This document shows, in pieces, positions 9,035-15,938 of a stretch of DNA of 64,000 nt. A program made the position numbers and the translations under genes. Each line of letters starts with the position of its first letter. Position 1 is the stretch's first letter. The DNA comes from Lancefieldella parvula. Its GTDB lineage: Bacteria; Actinomycetota; Coriobacteriia; Coriobacteriales; Atopobiaceae. Under the pieces are notes generated by a model, which worked only from the letters and a program-made list of their open reading frames with translations, did no database searches and was not told the DNA's origin. Location: positions 1,560,537 to 1,624,536 of the forward strand of contig CP097092.1 of NCBI GenBank assembly GCA_023300185.1, given 5' to 3'.

Positions 9035-9186
9035 GCGCACCTCTTTCTTATATGCCAACTATGCACGTAATTCACAATTTGAGCAAGTCTATAAAGTTAT
9101 GTGTATACACTTTTCTAATTTGGGGATAAGTTTGCTAGTGCTTGAAATTAAATGGCCTAAAGGCCGTATGTAACTGGAGGTTCGTT

Positions 9187-9504
9187 ATGGCACAGCAGCT
9201 TACTACTGCAGAGTTCGATTCTGTTCTTGCAAACGCAGACAAGCCTGTTCTTGTTGATTTCTGGGCATCTTGGTGCGGTCCTTGCCGTGCTCTTGGTCCA
9301 GTTGTCGAGGAAGTTGGCAATGAGATGGCAGACAAGCTTGACGTTTACAAGGTAAACGTTGATGACGAGGCAGATCTTGCAACTCGTTTCCGCATCGTCT
9401 CCATCCCTACCCTCATCCTCTTCAAGAACGGTGAGCCTGTTCACACCATGGTTGGCAACCTTCCTAAGGCTGACCTCGTTTCTGAGCTCAACGCTAACCT
9501 GTAA
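9187..9504 (+). CDS. trxA: thioredoxin
   Basis: The 105-residue protein has the complete thioredoxin fold and active site FWASWCGPCRALGPV at residues 26-40, plus the cis-Pro loop FRIVSIPTLILF and the C-terminal GxxxKxxL region. It reduces protein disulfides with electrons from thioredoxin reductase, whose gene is not in this window. The start MAQQLTTAEF at 9187 has GGAGG at 9176-9180. An in-frame start 45 bases upstream is less likely. A terminator follows, so it is a single-gene unit. Confidence 0.96.
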   Translation: MAQQLTTAEFDSVLANADKPVLVDFWASWCGPCRALGPVVEEVGNEMADKLDVYKVNVDDEADLATRFRIVSIPTLILFKNGEPVHTMVGNLPKADLVSELNANL

Positions 9505-9550
9505 GTTCTTGTGTGCCACGCGCCTGCGCTGGCTTATCATTGAACTAAGC

Positions 9551-9581
9551 GGCGGTACGTCTATCGGCGTGCCGCCTTTTT
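9551..9581 (+). terminator. Rho-independent terminator of trxA
   Basis: A nine-pair stem (GGCGGTACG with CGTGCCGCC, one G-T pair) is followed by TTTTTG. It lies between trxA and the PAP2 gene. Confidence 0.85.
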
Positions 9582-9597
9582 GTTACAAGGAGAACTA

Positions 9598-10314
9598 ATG
9601 GCCGATAAAAGCCTTGATGCCCAACAGACAGGACTTTTAAAAGGAGTTCGTAAGCGCCTTTTTCTACAGCGCCTACGTTCTAGCCTTTCTACCATCATTC
9701 TGCTTGTCTCTTCAGCAATCTTTATTTTTCTGTTGATTGACGTTTCTGAAGGCGACGTCATCGGCATTGATCACTTTGCCTACAGACTCTTTGTTGTCCA
9801 CCTAAGAACTCCCCTTCTCACTGAGATAATGGAGGGGTTCTCTGGACTTGCAAGTCCTGTCACCGTTATTGTCATGCTTATTGTGGTTGCCGCGTTTGCA
9901 CCAGGTCCAAGTGTTGGCAGGCTCGCCTCCATTAACCTTGGCGGTGTTGTTATTGTTGACCTTATCTTTAAGGCTATTGTCCAGCGTCCTCGTCCAGATG
10001 GCTTTAGGCTAGTAGTTGAAACTGGCTACAGCTTCCCGTCGGGCCACTCGATGTTCTCGATGGCTTTTTATGGCCTACTCATTTGGCTTGTCTGGCATTA
10101 CGAGAAAGACAAGCTACAGCGTTGGATTTGGTGTGGCCTGTTCTCAGGTGTCATCATTATGATTGGCGTCAGTAGAATTTATCTGGGTGTGCACTACGCT
10201 ACCGACGTCATTGGTGGTTTCTCGCTTGCCCTTGTATGGCTAGTGCTTTTTACCAAGCTGATGATTCCATCGCTTATTTACAAGAAGAAAGCACCTCAAG
10301 CGAAGACAGACTAA
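9598..10314 (+). CDS. PAP2-family phosphatase, probably lipid phosphatase
   Basis: The 238-residue polytopic protein has the three PAP2 motifs in order: KAIVQRPRP (KX6RP), YSFPSGHSM (PSGH) and SRIYLGVHYATDVIGG (SRX5HX3D). These form the vanadate-type acid phosphatase active site on the outer face of the membrane. Likely substrates are undecaprenyl pyrophosphate (carrier recycling for peptidoglycan) or phosphatidate-type lipids; the sequence does not decide. The start ATG at 9598 is preceded by AAGGAG. Its 3' end overlaps the convergent metallophosphoesterase gene by 41 bases. Confidence 0.92.
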   Translation: MADKSLDAQQTGLLKGVRKRLFLQRLRSSLSTIILLVSSAIFIFLLIDVSEGDVIGIDHFAYRLFVVHLRTPLLTEIMEGFSGLASPVTVIVMLIVVAAFAPGPSVGRLASINLGGVVIVDLIFKAIVQRPRPDGFRLVVETGYSFPSGHSMFSMAFYGLLIWLVWHYEKDKLQRWIWCGLFSGVIIMIGVSRIYLGVHYATDVIGGFSLALVWLVLFTKLMIPSLIYKKKAPQAKTD

Positions 10315-10771
10315 TAATCTCTGCGCTGACTACCTGGGCTGTTTCATCATCAACAATAATACGTCCCATTGTTGCGCCCTCGCGACCGCGCGGGTAGGTA
10401 GGGCTTCCTGGATTCATTACAAGTGTATTGGTCCACTCGTCACGCTGTACAAAAGGCTTATGCGTGTGACCGCAGATAGCAATATTGCATTTGACCAGGT
10501 CAAGCCTCTCGCGATAATGACATACCTGCCACTTGAGACCAGCTGCAAAGAAAATAATCTTTTTCTTTACCATGGGACCATAGTTGTAGCAGAAGTCATT
10601 ATTGCCCAGGCAAAGCTTGACGGGAGCAATCTTCTGCAACGTCTGATAATCGGCGTTAGAGGTAATATCTCCAGCATGCACAATGTAGTTGGCGCCTTGC
10701 AGAGCTTCAAGCAACTCAGATGACAAATACCCATGCGTATCTGAAATTACGTCAAACCTTACCAGTGCCAT
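10274..10771 (-). CDS. YfcE/MJ0936-type metallophosphoesterase
   Basis: The 165-residue protein begins with RFDVISDTHG (DxH metal site) and continues with GDIT, GNND and CGHTHKP. These are the dimetal ligands of the small calcineurin-like YfcE family, which hydrolyse phosphodiesters such as cyclic nucleotides or artificial substrates. The start at 10771 has AGGAG upstream. The last 41 bases overlap the PAP2 gene tail to tail. No terminator is visible between the two. Confidence 0.9.
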   Translation of the reverse strand: MALVRFDVISDTHGYLSSELLEALQGANYIVHAGDITSNADYQTLQKIAPVKLCLGNNDFCYNYGPMVKKKIIFFAAGLKWQVCHYRERLDLVKCNIAICGHTHKPFVQRDEWTNTLVMNPGSPTYPRGREGATMGRIIVDDETAQVVSAEIISLSSLEVLSSCK

Positions 10772-10821
10772 ACCAAACTCCTACGTGCTTTTAAGCTGCT
10801 GGCGAGAAACCCGTTGAGCTT

Positions 10822-11535
10822 CTACAGTCCCAGTGCTCGCTTGAGTGCGACCACACGACGGCGAGAAACCGAAATGTGACGCTCCTCAAATCCCTGAATA
10901 GTCAACTGTAGGATACCAGCAGAGATAACCTCAACATCGTCAACATACTCAAGATTCACGATAAAGCTACGATGAATGCGGAAGAATCCGTGTGGAGCAA
11001 GGCGCTCTTCAAGTTTTTGCAGAGAAATAGTAGACAAGAAGCGATCATCTTCTGTGTAGATGCAGGAGTAATCGTCTTTTGCCTCAATAAAGCGAATCTG
11101 ATCAATAGGAACAAGAACCTTGCTTCCGCTCTTAATGACAGGAATTCGCTCAATGGTTGCCATAGGAGACTGAGGACGAAGGCGCTCCTCAACCTTATCA
11201 AGAGCCTGCTCAAGGCGCTCGGTCTCAACAGGCTTCATTAGGTAATCTACCGCGTTAACGCCAAATGCATCCAGCGCGTACTCGCTATATGCGGTGACAA
11301 ACACAATCTGAGGAGGATTCTTCAGCTTGTGAAGGGCCTCTGCAAGCTGCATTCCATTTGTCTTAGGCATGGAGATATCGAGGAACAAGACCTCAACGCG
11401 AGACTCCATGAGTTTCTCGACAGCATCCCTTGCACTTGTGGCCTCAATGATTTCCTCGAGACGTCCGGTCTCCTCAAGCAAGAACTTGAGTTCAGAACGG
11501 GCTGGAGCCTCGTCATCAACAATCATGGCACGCAT
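10822..11535 (-). CDS. LytTR-family response regulator
   Basis: The roughly 237-residue protein has an N-terminal receiver domain (MIVDDEAPAR acidic pocket; VEVLFLDISMPKTNG with the phosphorylated Asp near residue 55; VTAYSEYAL; DYLMKPV) and a C-terminal LytTR DNA-binding domain (IRFIEAKDDYSCIYT, FFRIHRSFIVNLEYV). The start chosen is MRAMIVDDE at 11535, because GGGAG lies 9 bases upstream; an ATG at 11544 is too close to it. It forms a pair with the LytS-like kinase gene, which ends 52 bases upstream of it, and both probably belong to an operon led by queT. Confidence 0.92.
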   Translation of the reverse strand: MRAMIVDDEAPARSELKFLLEETGRLEEIIEATSARDAVEKLMESRVEVLFLDISMPKTNGMQLAEALHKLKNPPQIVFVTAYSEYALDAFGVNAVDYLMKPVETERLEQALDKVEERLRPQSPMATIERIPVIKSGSKVLVPIDQIRFIEAKDDYSCIYTEDDRFLSTISLQKLEERLAPHGFFRIHRSFIVNLEYVDDVEVISAGILQLTIQGFEERHISVSRRRVVALKRALGL

Positions 11536-11586
11536 GTCATTCATCTCCCAACGGCCTAACGCAGCGTTAAGCAAAAACTGATACTA

Positions 11587-12924
11587 CTATGCTGTTGCCT
11601 GCAGTGCCGCACCTGCAAGCTTGAGTGTCACGCACGTACCCTGCCCTGGTTTAGACATGATTTCCATGCCAGAGCCAACGGCGTAGAAGCGCTCAACTCG
11701 CTCAGCTACGTTCTTAATGGCAATACCCGTGCCCCTATTTCTCCCCGAAGAATCCTGCGGGGTAGGACCTTGACCATTAAGTAAGCGAGAAACAGTCTCT
11801 TCATCCATTCCAAGACCATCATCAGCAACAGATATAAGAATATCATCATCATCGCGTGTGACGTGGATGTCAATATGGAGGGCGCCTTCATCTTTCATAG
11901 CGTGCCTCACGGCATTCTCGACAATAGGCTGAATCAAAAAAGACGGTACCTGAATATCTTCGCATCCCTCATCGACATGCTCAGACTCTTGAATACGTTC
12001 TTCTCCAAAACGCGCCTTCTCAATTGTCAAATACCTGCGCGTTTGTGTCAATTCCTGAGAAAGCGGAATGAGCGCACCTTGAGAGCTCTCAAGCGTACGG
12101 CGATAAAACACAGAGAACTCACGAAGCAAATCTCGCGCCTTATTGGGGTTTGTACGCGTAAGAGATGCAATGGTGTTGAGCGTGTTGAACAAGAAATGCG
12201 GATTAATCTGTGCTTGCAGAGCTTTGACCTCGGCACGAGCGGTCAACTCTGCCTGACGGTCAAGCTCGTACGAGGAAAGCTGTGTGGAGAGAAGCTCGCC
12301 CAGTCCCTCAGCAATTGCAAGCTGCGTGCGATCAATTTCAATACCGCGACGATAGTAGAGCTTGATAGTGCCAACTGTGTGATCCTGAACAATCAACGGA
12401 ACAATGATGCCAAAGGAGCTGCCGCCATTGCCAAAGCCACCGCGCCTTTGTAGTACCTGCTGACGACTATCTACCGAGACGAACGTCTCCATGCGGCCGC
12501 TTTCCAGAACCTCAGTTGCAGGGCCAACCACTTTTGAGCCAGGCATATGCGAGGTTGCAATGTCTCCCTCAAAGCCCAGCACGTACTCTGTATCCGTGAT
12601 GGAAATAGCGGCTGCAGAAGTTTCTGGAAGCAATAGTGTGCAGATAGTTGGCGCTGTTTCTTGCGACAGGCCTCCGCGTAAGGTCTTGAGCGTCTTAGAG
12701 GCAACCTCAAGTGTTCGCTCTGTTGCTTGAGACCTAGCGTGCTCATTACCAGGCTGAGTAGTACCACCAAGAACAATAACCGTGGCAAGTCCTCCGCCTG
12801 CAACAAGAGCGGCAAACAAGTTGTCTGCCATGACGCTCCAGGAAAGCAAGCCCAGCAATACACAGGCGAGAATAATCAGGACTATCCTGGTTGATCTATG
12901 TATGTACTGAGCAAGTCTTTGCAT
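11587..12924 (-). CDS. LytS-type sensor histidine kinase with two membrane helices and a GAF-like domain
   Basis: The 445-residue protein has two hydrophobic segments in the first 55 residues, then a GAF-like sensory region (about 65-215), then a short coiled-coil and the His-kinase signature QINPHFLFNTLNTI with the phosphorylated His near residue 242. It ends in a GHKL ATPase domain (IVENAVRHA; DDGLGMDEE; GTGIAIKNV). It lacks the 5TM sensor of true LytS, so the signal is likely sensed in the cytoplasm or membrane. The gene starts 6 bases after the queT stop, which points to translational coupling with the queuosine transporter subunit. Confidence 0.92.
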   Translation of the reverse strand: MQRLAQYIHRSTRIVLIILACVLLGLLSWSVMADNLFAALVAGGGLATVIVLGGTTQPGNEHARSQATERTLEVASKTLKTLRGGLSQETAPTICTLLLPETSAAAISITDTEYVLGFEGDIATSHMPGSKVVGPATEVLESGRMETFVSVDSRQQVLQRRGGFGNGGSSFGIIVPLIVQDHTVGTIKLYYRRGIEIDRTQLAIAEGLGELLSTQLSSYELDRQAELTARAEVKALQAQINPHFLFNTLNTIASLTRTNPNKARDLLREFSVFYRRTLESSQGALIPLSQELTQTRRYLTIEKARFGEERIQESEHVDEGCEDIQVPSFLIQPIVENAVRHAMKDEGALHIDIHVTRDDDDILISVADDGLGMDEETVSRLLNGQGPTPQDSSGRNRGTGIAIKNVAERVERFYAVGSGMEIMSKPGQGTCVTLKLAGAALQATA

Positions 12925-12930
12925 GGTTGT

Positions 12931-13554
12931 CTAGTTCTCGACTGATTCTGCAGCAGAATCCTCAGAAGCAAGCTGCTGCGGCAAAGGCGAATGCTTAAGC
13001 GCACGAGCCAAAGGAGCTCCTAGTACATAGAGAACAACAGCCTCTCCGAGTCCTGTGGTGATAAAACCAAACAAGAACATAAGAGGATACGATCCATCAA
13101 GTTCAATGGTGGTAAATGGAATTGTGTAGAATCCTAATCCTTGAAGCAAAATGGGAAGATATGCAGACACAATAACGGCATTTGCAAGCACTGGTCCCAG
13201 AAGCGCAAGTGGTACGTTCTTCCTGTTCTTCCAGGTAAACCATGCACCAAGAGCAGTTGCCAGAGAACCAAAGACTACGTCTAACAATCCCAAAGCTCCT
13301 GTGCCAGAAATGACCATATTTGCAAGGTTGGCAATAACGCAACCAAGCGTCAGTCCTGGGATTGCGTCAGCGGTAAAGAGTGCAATAACCACAACCGCCT
13401 CAGAAATGCGGAACTGCACAGGACCCCAAGCAAGACCGCCCAAGAAAAGAAGAGCTGCAAGTGTAAGCGCTGCATAAAGGGCAGCAATAATACCAATACG
13501 TGCAAGGCGCTGAGCGCGCTGTTTTGTTGCATAAGCTGAAGAAACCTGTGGCAA
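12931..13554 (-). CDS. queT: QueT-family ECF transporter substrate-binding (S) component, queuosine precursor uptake
   Basis: The 207-residue polytopic protein has the QueT signatures: GIIAALYAALTLAAL, WGPVQFRISEAVVVIALF, GLTLGCVIANLANMV, DVVFGSLATALGA, LLGPVLANAVIVSAYL and GLGEAVVLYVLGAPL. S components capture a micronutrient and dock to shared EcfAA'T energising subunits, which are not in this window. The proposed ligand is a preQ0/preQ1-type queuosine precursor. The start is a TTG behind AAGGGG; no ATG or GTG is available in the first 40 codons. I looked for a preQ1 riboswitch in the leader and did not find the conserved core. Confidence 0.88.
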   Translation of the reverse strand: MPQVSSAYATKQRAQRLARIGIIAALYAALTLAALLFLGGLAWGPVQFRISEAVVVIALFTADAIPGLTLGCVIANLANMVISGTGALGLLDVVFGSLATALGAWFTWKNRKNVPLALLGPVLANAVIVSAYLPILLQGLGFYTIPFTTIELDGSYPLMFLFGFITTGLGEAVVLYVLGAPLARALKHSPLPQQLASEDSAAESVEN

Positions 13555-13638
13555 AACAATCCCCTTGTTAACTCTAAAAACTTAGTTCATGATACGACGA
13601 AACGCATATATGAGCAAATGAGCAGCGCAGACATACAT

Positions 13639-14385
13639 TTAGTAATGCAGGTGCATTCCTGGATAGACCATCTCACGAGCATGCTTTTGATACGCTGCGA
13701 CTGCCTCTTCTTCAAAAGCAAGAGGGGTGTCTTCCTCGCCTGCCATATCCAAAATCCACCGTGTGAGATAAGGATTGAGCGGAAGCAGTGGTCCAATAAG
13801 CCAGGTGGCAATAGCATTCTTACGACGGAAGCCTTCTAGTTTGCTTTCTTTATTGATGCCAAAACCCACCTTATTTTTAAGGAAGTAGCAGTTAGAGTTA
13901 TCTCCCTCGGTGAGTGTGAACTGCATCTTAAAGCCAACGACAACAAAAGGCTCTTTGCCATTGCCAGGATCAAACTCCCCCACCTGGACATCGTGGAAGC
14001 GCTGGGGCATATAGCGAGTGGTCGTAAACTTAAATAATCCAAGACCCTTAACCTCAGAACCATCAGGATTGACGATTTTCTCGCCAAAAAGCTCTGAAGC
14101 GTTACCGGCAAACAGCATAGGAACGCCCTGATCAGCCAGCTCAGCAAGCCTGTCCTTGTAAGGCATAAGGCGAGAAATAATAAGCTCTTGCTGGGCTTCT
14201 GTCATGCCACCCATGATGATTGCTGATGGCGTATGCTCCACAAAGTAAGGCGTTGCGGCGTGAGAGGTATACACAAAGTTCTCTTTTGGAAGGCAGGCCT
14301 CCAGGTAGAGAGCATTTCCGTTGTCTCCACCCTGGTTACCGTACTCTGGGTAAAGAATCTCAATCTTAGTTGCTGGATTACTCAT
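13639..14385 (-). CDS. gatD: GatD-like class I glutamine amidotransferase subunit, apparently lacking the catalytic Cys and His
   Basis: The 248-residue protein resembles the CobB/CobQ-like GatD subunit of lipid II isoglutaminyl synthase: ILYPEYGNQGGDNGNALYLE, a GGMTEAQQE stretch, GFGINKESKLEGFRRKNAIATWL and GPLLPLNPYLTRWIL. GatD normally strips ammonia from glutamine for MurT, which amidates the D-Glu of lipid II. The nucleophile elbow normally reads like GICGG; here the aligned stretch is MLFAGNASELFG with no Cys. The ENH-type and YLHGP His positions read GFKMQFTLT and WLIGP. The subunit therefore looks catalytically dead. The start overlaps the murT stop by 8 bases, with GGAGG upstream, so the pair is clearly co-translated. 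Confidence 0.85.
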   Translation of the reverse strand: MSNPATKIEILYPEYGNQGGDNGNALYLEACLPKENFVYTSHAATPYFVEHTPSAIIMGGMTEAQQELIISRLMPYKDRLAELADQGVPMLFAGNASELFGEKIVNPDGSEVKGLGLFKFTTTRYMPQRFHDVQVGEFDPGNGKEPFVVVGFKMQFTLTEGDNSNCYFLKNKVGFGINKESKLEGFRRKNAIATWLIGPLLPLNPYLTRWILDMAGEEDTPLAFEEEAVAAYQKHAREMVYPGMHLHY

Positions 14386-15790
14386 GGGAGGCCTCCATCT
14401 GTTTCAAGCGCTCAATGATACGGTTTCTGCTGATGTCAGCAATGCCACCGTTATAGAGGCCGTGTGCATAAAAAACGTGCTGGCAAGCGTTAAGGTCAAC
14501 CAGGTCAGCGGTCTCTTCAGGAGAGCTTGCCACAAAGGTTTTGGCTGAATCAATACCGGCAAGTCTCAGCCTAAGCTGCAGATCAAGTGAAGTGTCACCG
14601 TAAATAATGACCTGCTTAACGCTTGGATCTTGCAGGAACTCAAAGTCAGTCTGGTAGTACCAGCCAATATATTCTGTCTGGTCTTTTGCTTTTGCCATGT
14701 ACGCATCAGCAATCATGATGATAATTGCCTTATCGCCTGGCTGTTTACGAAGAATATCGATGGTGACCGAGGTTGCCGTGTCATTCTCGCCCTTAGAAGC
14801 CATGCTAATAAGGCGACGACCGTTGTAGTCAATCTCGTTATACCTGGAGGAAGCAATGTTAACGCGTTGCAAAGATGCAGCGATAGTTGCAGGTGCAAGA
14901 CCCATCTCACGTGCGGTTACAATGGCCACAAACAGGTTGTAGAGATTGACGATAGAGTAGCTGTTGAGCTTGTACTCATATGTTGGTGCACCTTCGTGGC
15001 AGTGCTCCTTGATCACAAACTTGCCAGTCTCTGGCTCTACCGAGATAACCTCGTAATCAGGAGTTGGGTTGGTATAGCCACACTCTTCGCAGGTTGCATG
15101 GCCAAGATGCCTCAGGTGGGCATAATCCCACTTGAGCTTGCCGCCGCATTTGGGGCATGCAGTAAGGTCTGAAACAATTCCTACAGGCTCTGCAGTATCT
15201 TCTGCCAACCTTGCGATGGAGTAATACGTACGATGAGTGCACTGAGGAGCAAGTCTGCAGCTGATCATGTCATCTGCGTTCAAAATCAGATGCGTTGAAG
15301 CAGGAATGCCCTTATCCATGACGTCAAACACGTAGTCTGGAGTTGCACTACGAGAGAACGTATCACGGAACAGATTAGTAACGGACAAAATATCGGGCTG
15401 CAGGTAAGGGAAAATGCGAGGTCCAGAGAGCTCGTCAAACTCCATAACTGCAAGCTTAGTCTTTGACGTACCCTTCCACGTGGCGTTCTTTGCAAACGAG
15501 CTTGCAAAGCCGCTGGAAATATTACCGCCAACGCGGTTGGTAACGGTCTGGTAGCCATTATCGGCGAGAAGATCGTTGAGCAGGTTGTTGGTGGTTGTCT
15601 TACCGTTTGTGCCGGTAATAAAGACAATCTGCTCTGGCTTAGCAATGTCTCCCAAAAATGCAGGGTCAATGCCTTCGGCGATAAAACCTGGTAGCGTTCC
15701 GCCTTCATGGTTAGTCAATTTAAGTGCTGCAAGTGTTGCTTTAGCAGCGAGAAAAGCTACAGGAAATAGTCTGCTCTTTTTTTGTGCCAC
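14378..15790 (-). CDS. murT: MurT-like lipid II isoglutaminyl synthase, Mur-ligase subunit
   Basis: The protein has a Mur-ligase ATP-binding motif FITGTNGKTTTNNLL (near residue 65) and a central Mur domain holding the MurT-specific Cys4 zinc ribbon (ACPKCGGKL then CEECGYTNP, near 210-240). The DUF1727 C-terminal domain follows. MurT activates the alpha-carboxylate of D-Glu in lipid II for amidation. I prefer the GTG at 15790, which has GGGAG five bases upstream; an ATG at 15802 and a TTG at 15811 also keep the frame. The C-terminal domain reads IGWYYQTDFEF where many MurT proteins carry a DVSWxWD-type stretch, so the Asp that helps GatD may also be changed; this needs an alignment. Confidence 0.9.
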   Translation of the reverse strand: MAQKKSRLFPVAFLAAKATLAALKLTNHEGGTLPGFIAEGIDPAFLGDIAKPEQIVFITGTNGKTTTNNLLNDLLADNGYQTVTNRVGGNISSGFASSFAKNATWKGTSKTKLAVMEFDELSGPRIFPYLQPDILSVTNLFRDTFSRSATPDYVFDVMDKGIPASTHLILNADDMISCRLAPQCTHRTYYSIARLAEDTAEPVGIVSDLTACPKCGGKLKWDYAHLRHLGHATCEECGYTNPTPDYEVISVEPETGKFVIKEHCHEGAPTYEYKLNSYSIVNLYNLFVAIVTAREMGLAPATIAASLQRVNIASSRYNEIDYNGRRLISMASKGENDTATSVTIDILRKQPGDKAIIIMIADAYMAKAKDQTEYIGWYYQTDFEFLQDPSVKQVIIYGDTSLDLQLRLRLAGIDSAKTFVASSPEETADLVDLNACQHVFYAHGLYNGGIADISRNRIIERLKQMEASHE

Positions 15791-15833
15791 AGTAACTCCC
15801 ATCGTGAGCAAAGTCTCTCTAGTTTATCACCTC

Positions 15834-15867
15834 GCGAGAAGGGCTTGAAGAACACAGGGCTTCTCGC
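15834..15867. repeat. inverted pair of the abundant GCGAGAA motif
   Basis: GCGAGAAG at 15834 and CTTCTCGC ending at 15867 face each other around an 18-base loop in the murT-nifJ intergenic region. They are two copies of the heptamer that recurs about once per kilobase in this window. Confidence 0.7.
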
Positions 15868-15879
15868 CAAAAATGTCGC

Positions 15880-15914
15880 ATAAAAAAGCCGAGCCAGGAT
15901 GTCCTGGCTCGGCT
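15880..15914 (-). terminator. Rho-independent terminator of the pyruvate:ferredoxin oxidoreductase gene
   Basis: A perfect 13-pair stem (AGCCGAGCCAGGA with TCCTGGCTCGGCT) around a two-base centre, followed on the minus strand by TTTTTTA, 24 bases after the stop codon. Confidence 0.93.
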
Positions 15915-15938
15915 GAAGCTCCGTGAAAGTAAGTTACC

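Noticed and set aside
11863..12453. Plus-strand frame of about 196 codons
   Set aside because: Antisense to the sensor kinase; no ribosome site and no motifs.
13555..13640. preQ1 riboswitch upstream of queT
   Set aside because: The leader has GAACTAAG and a U-run but no conserved preQ1 core with its pseudoknot and A-rich tail in the correct order.
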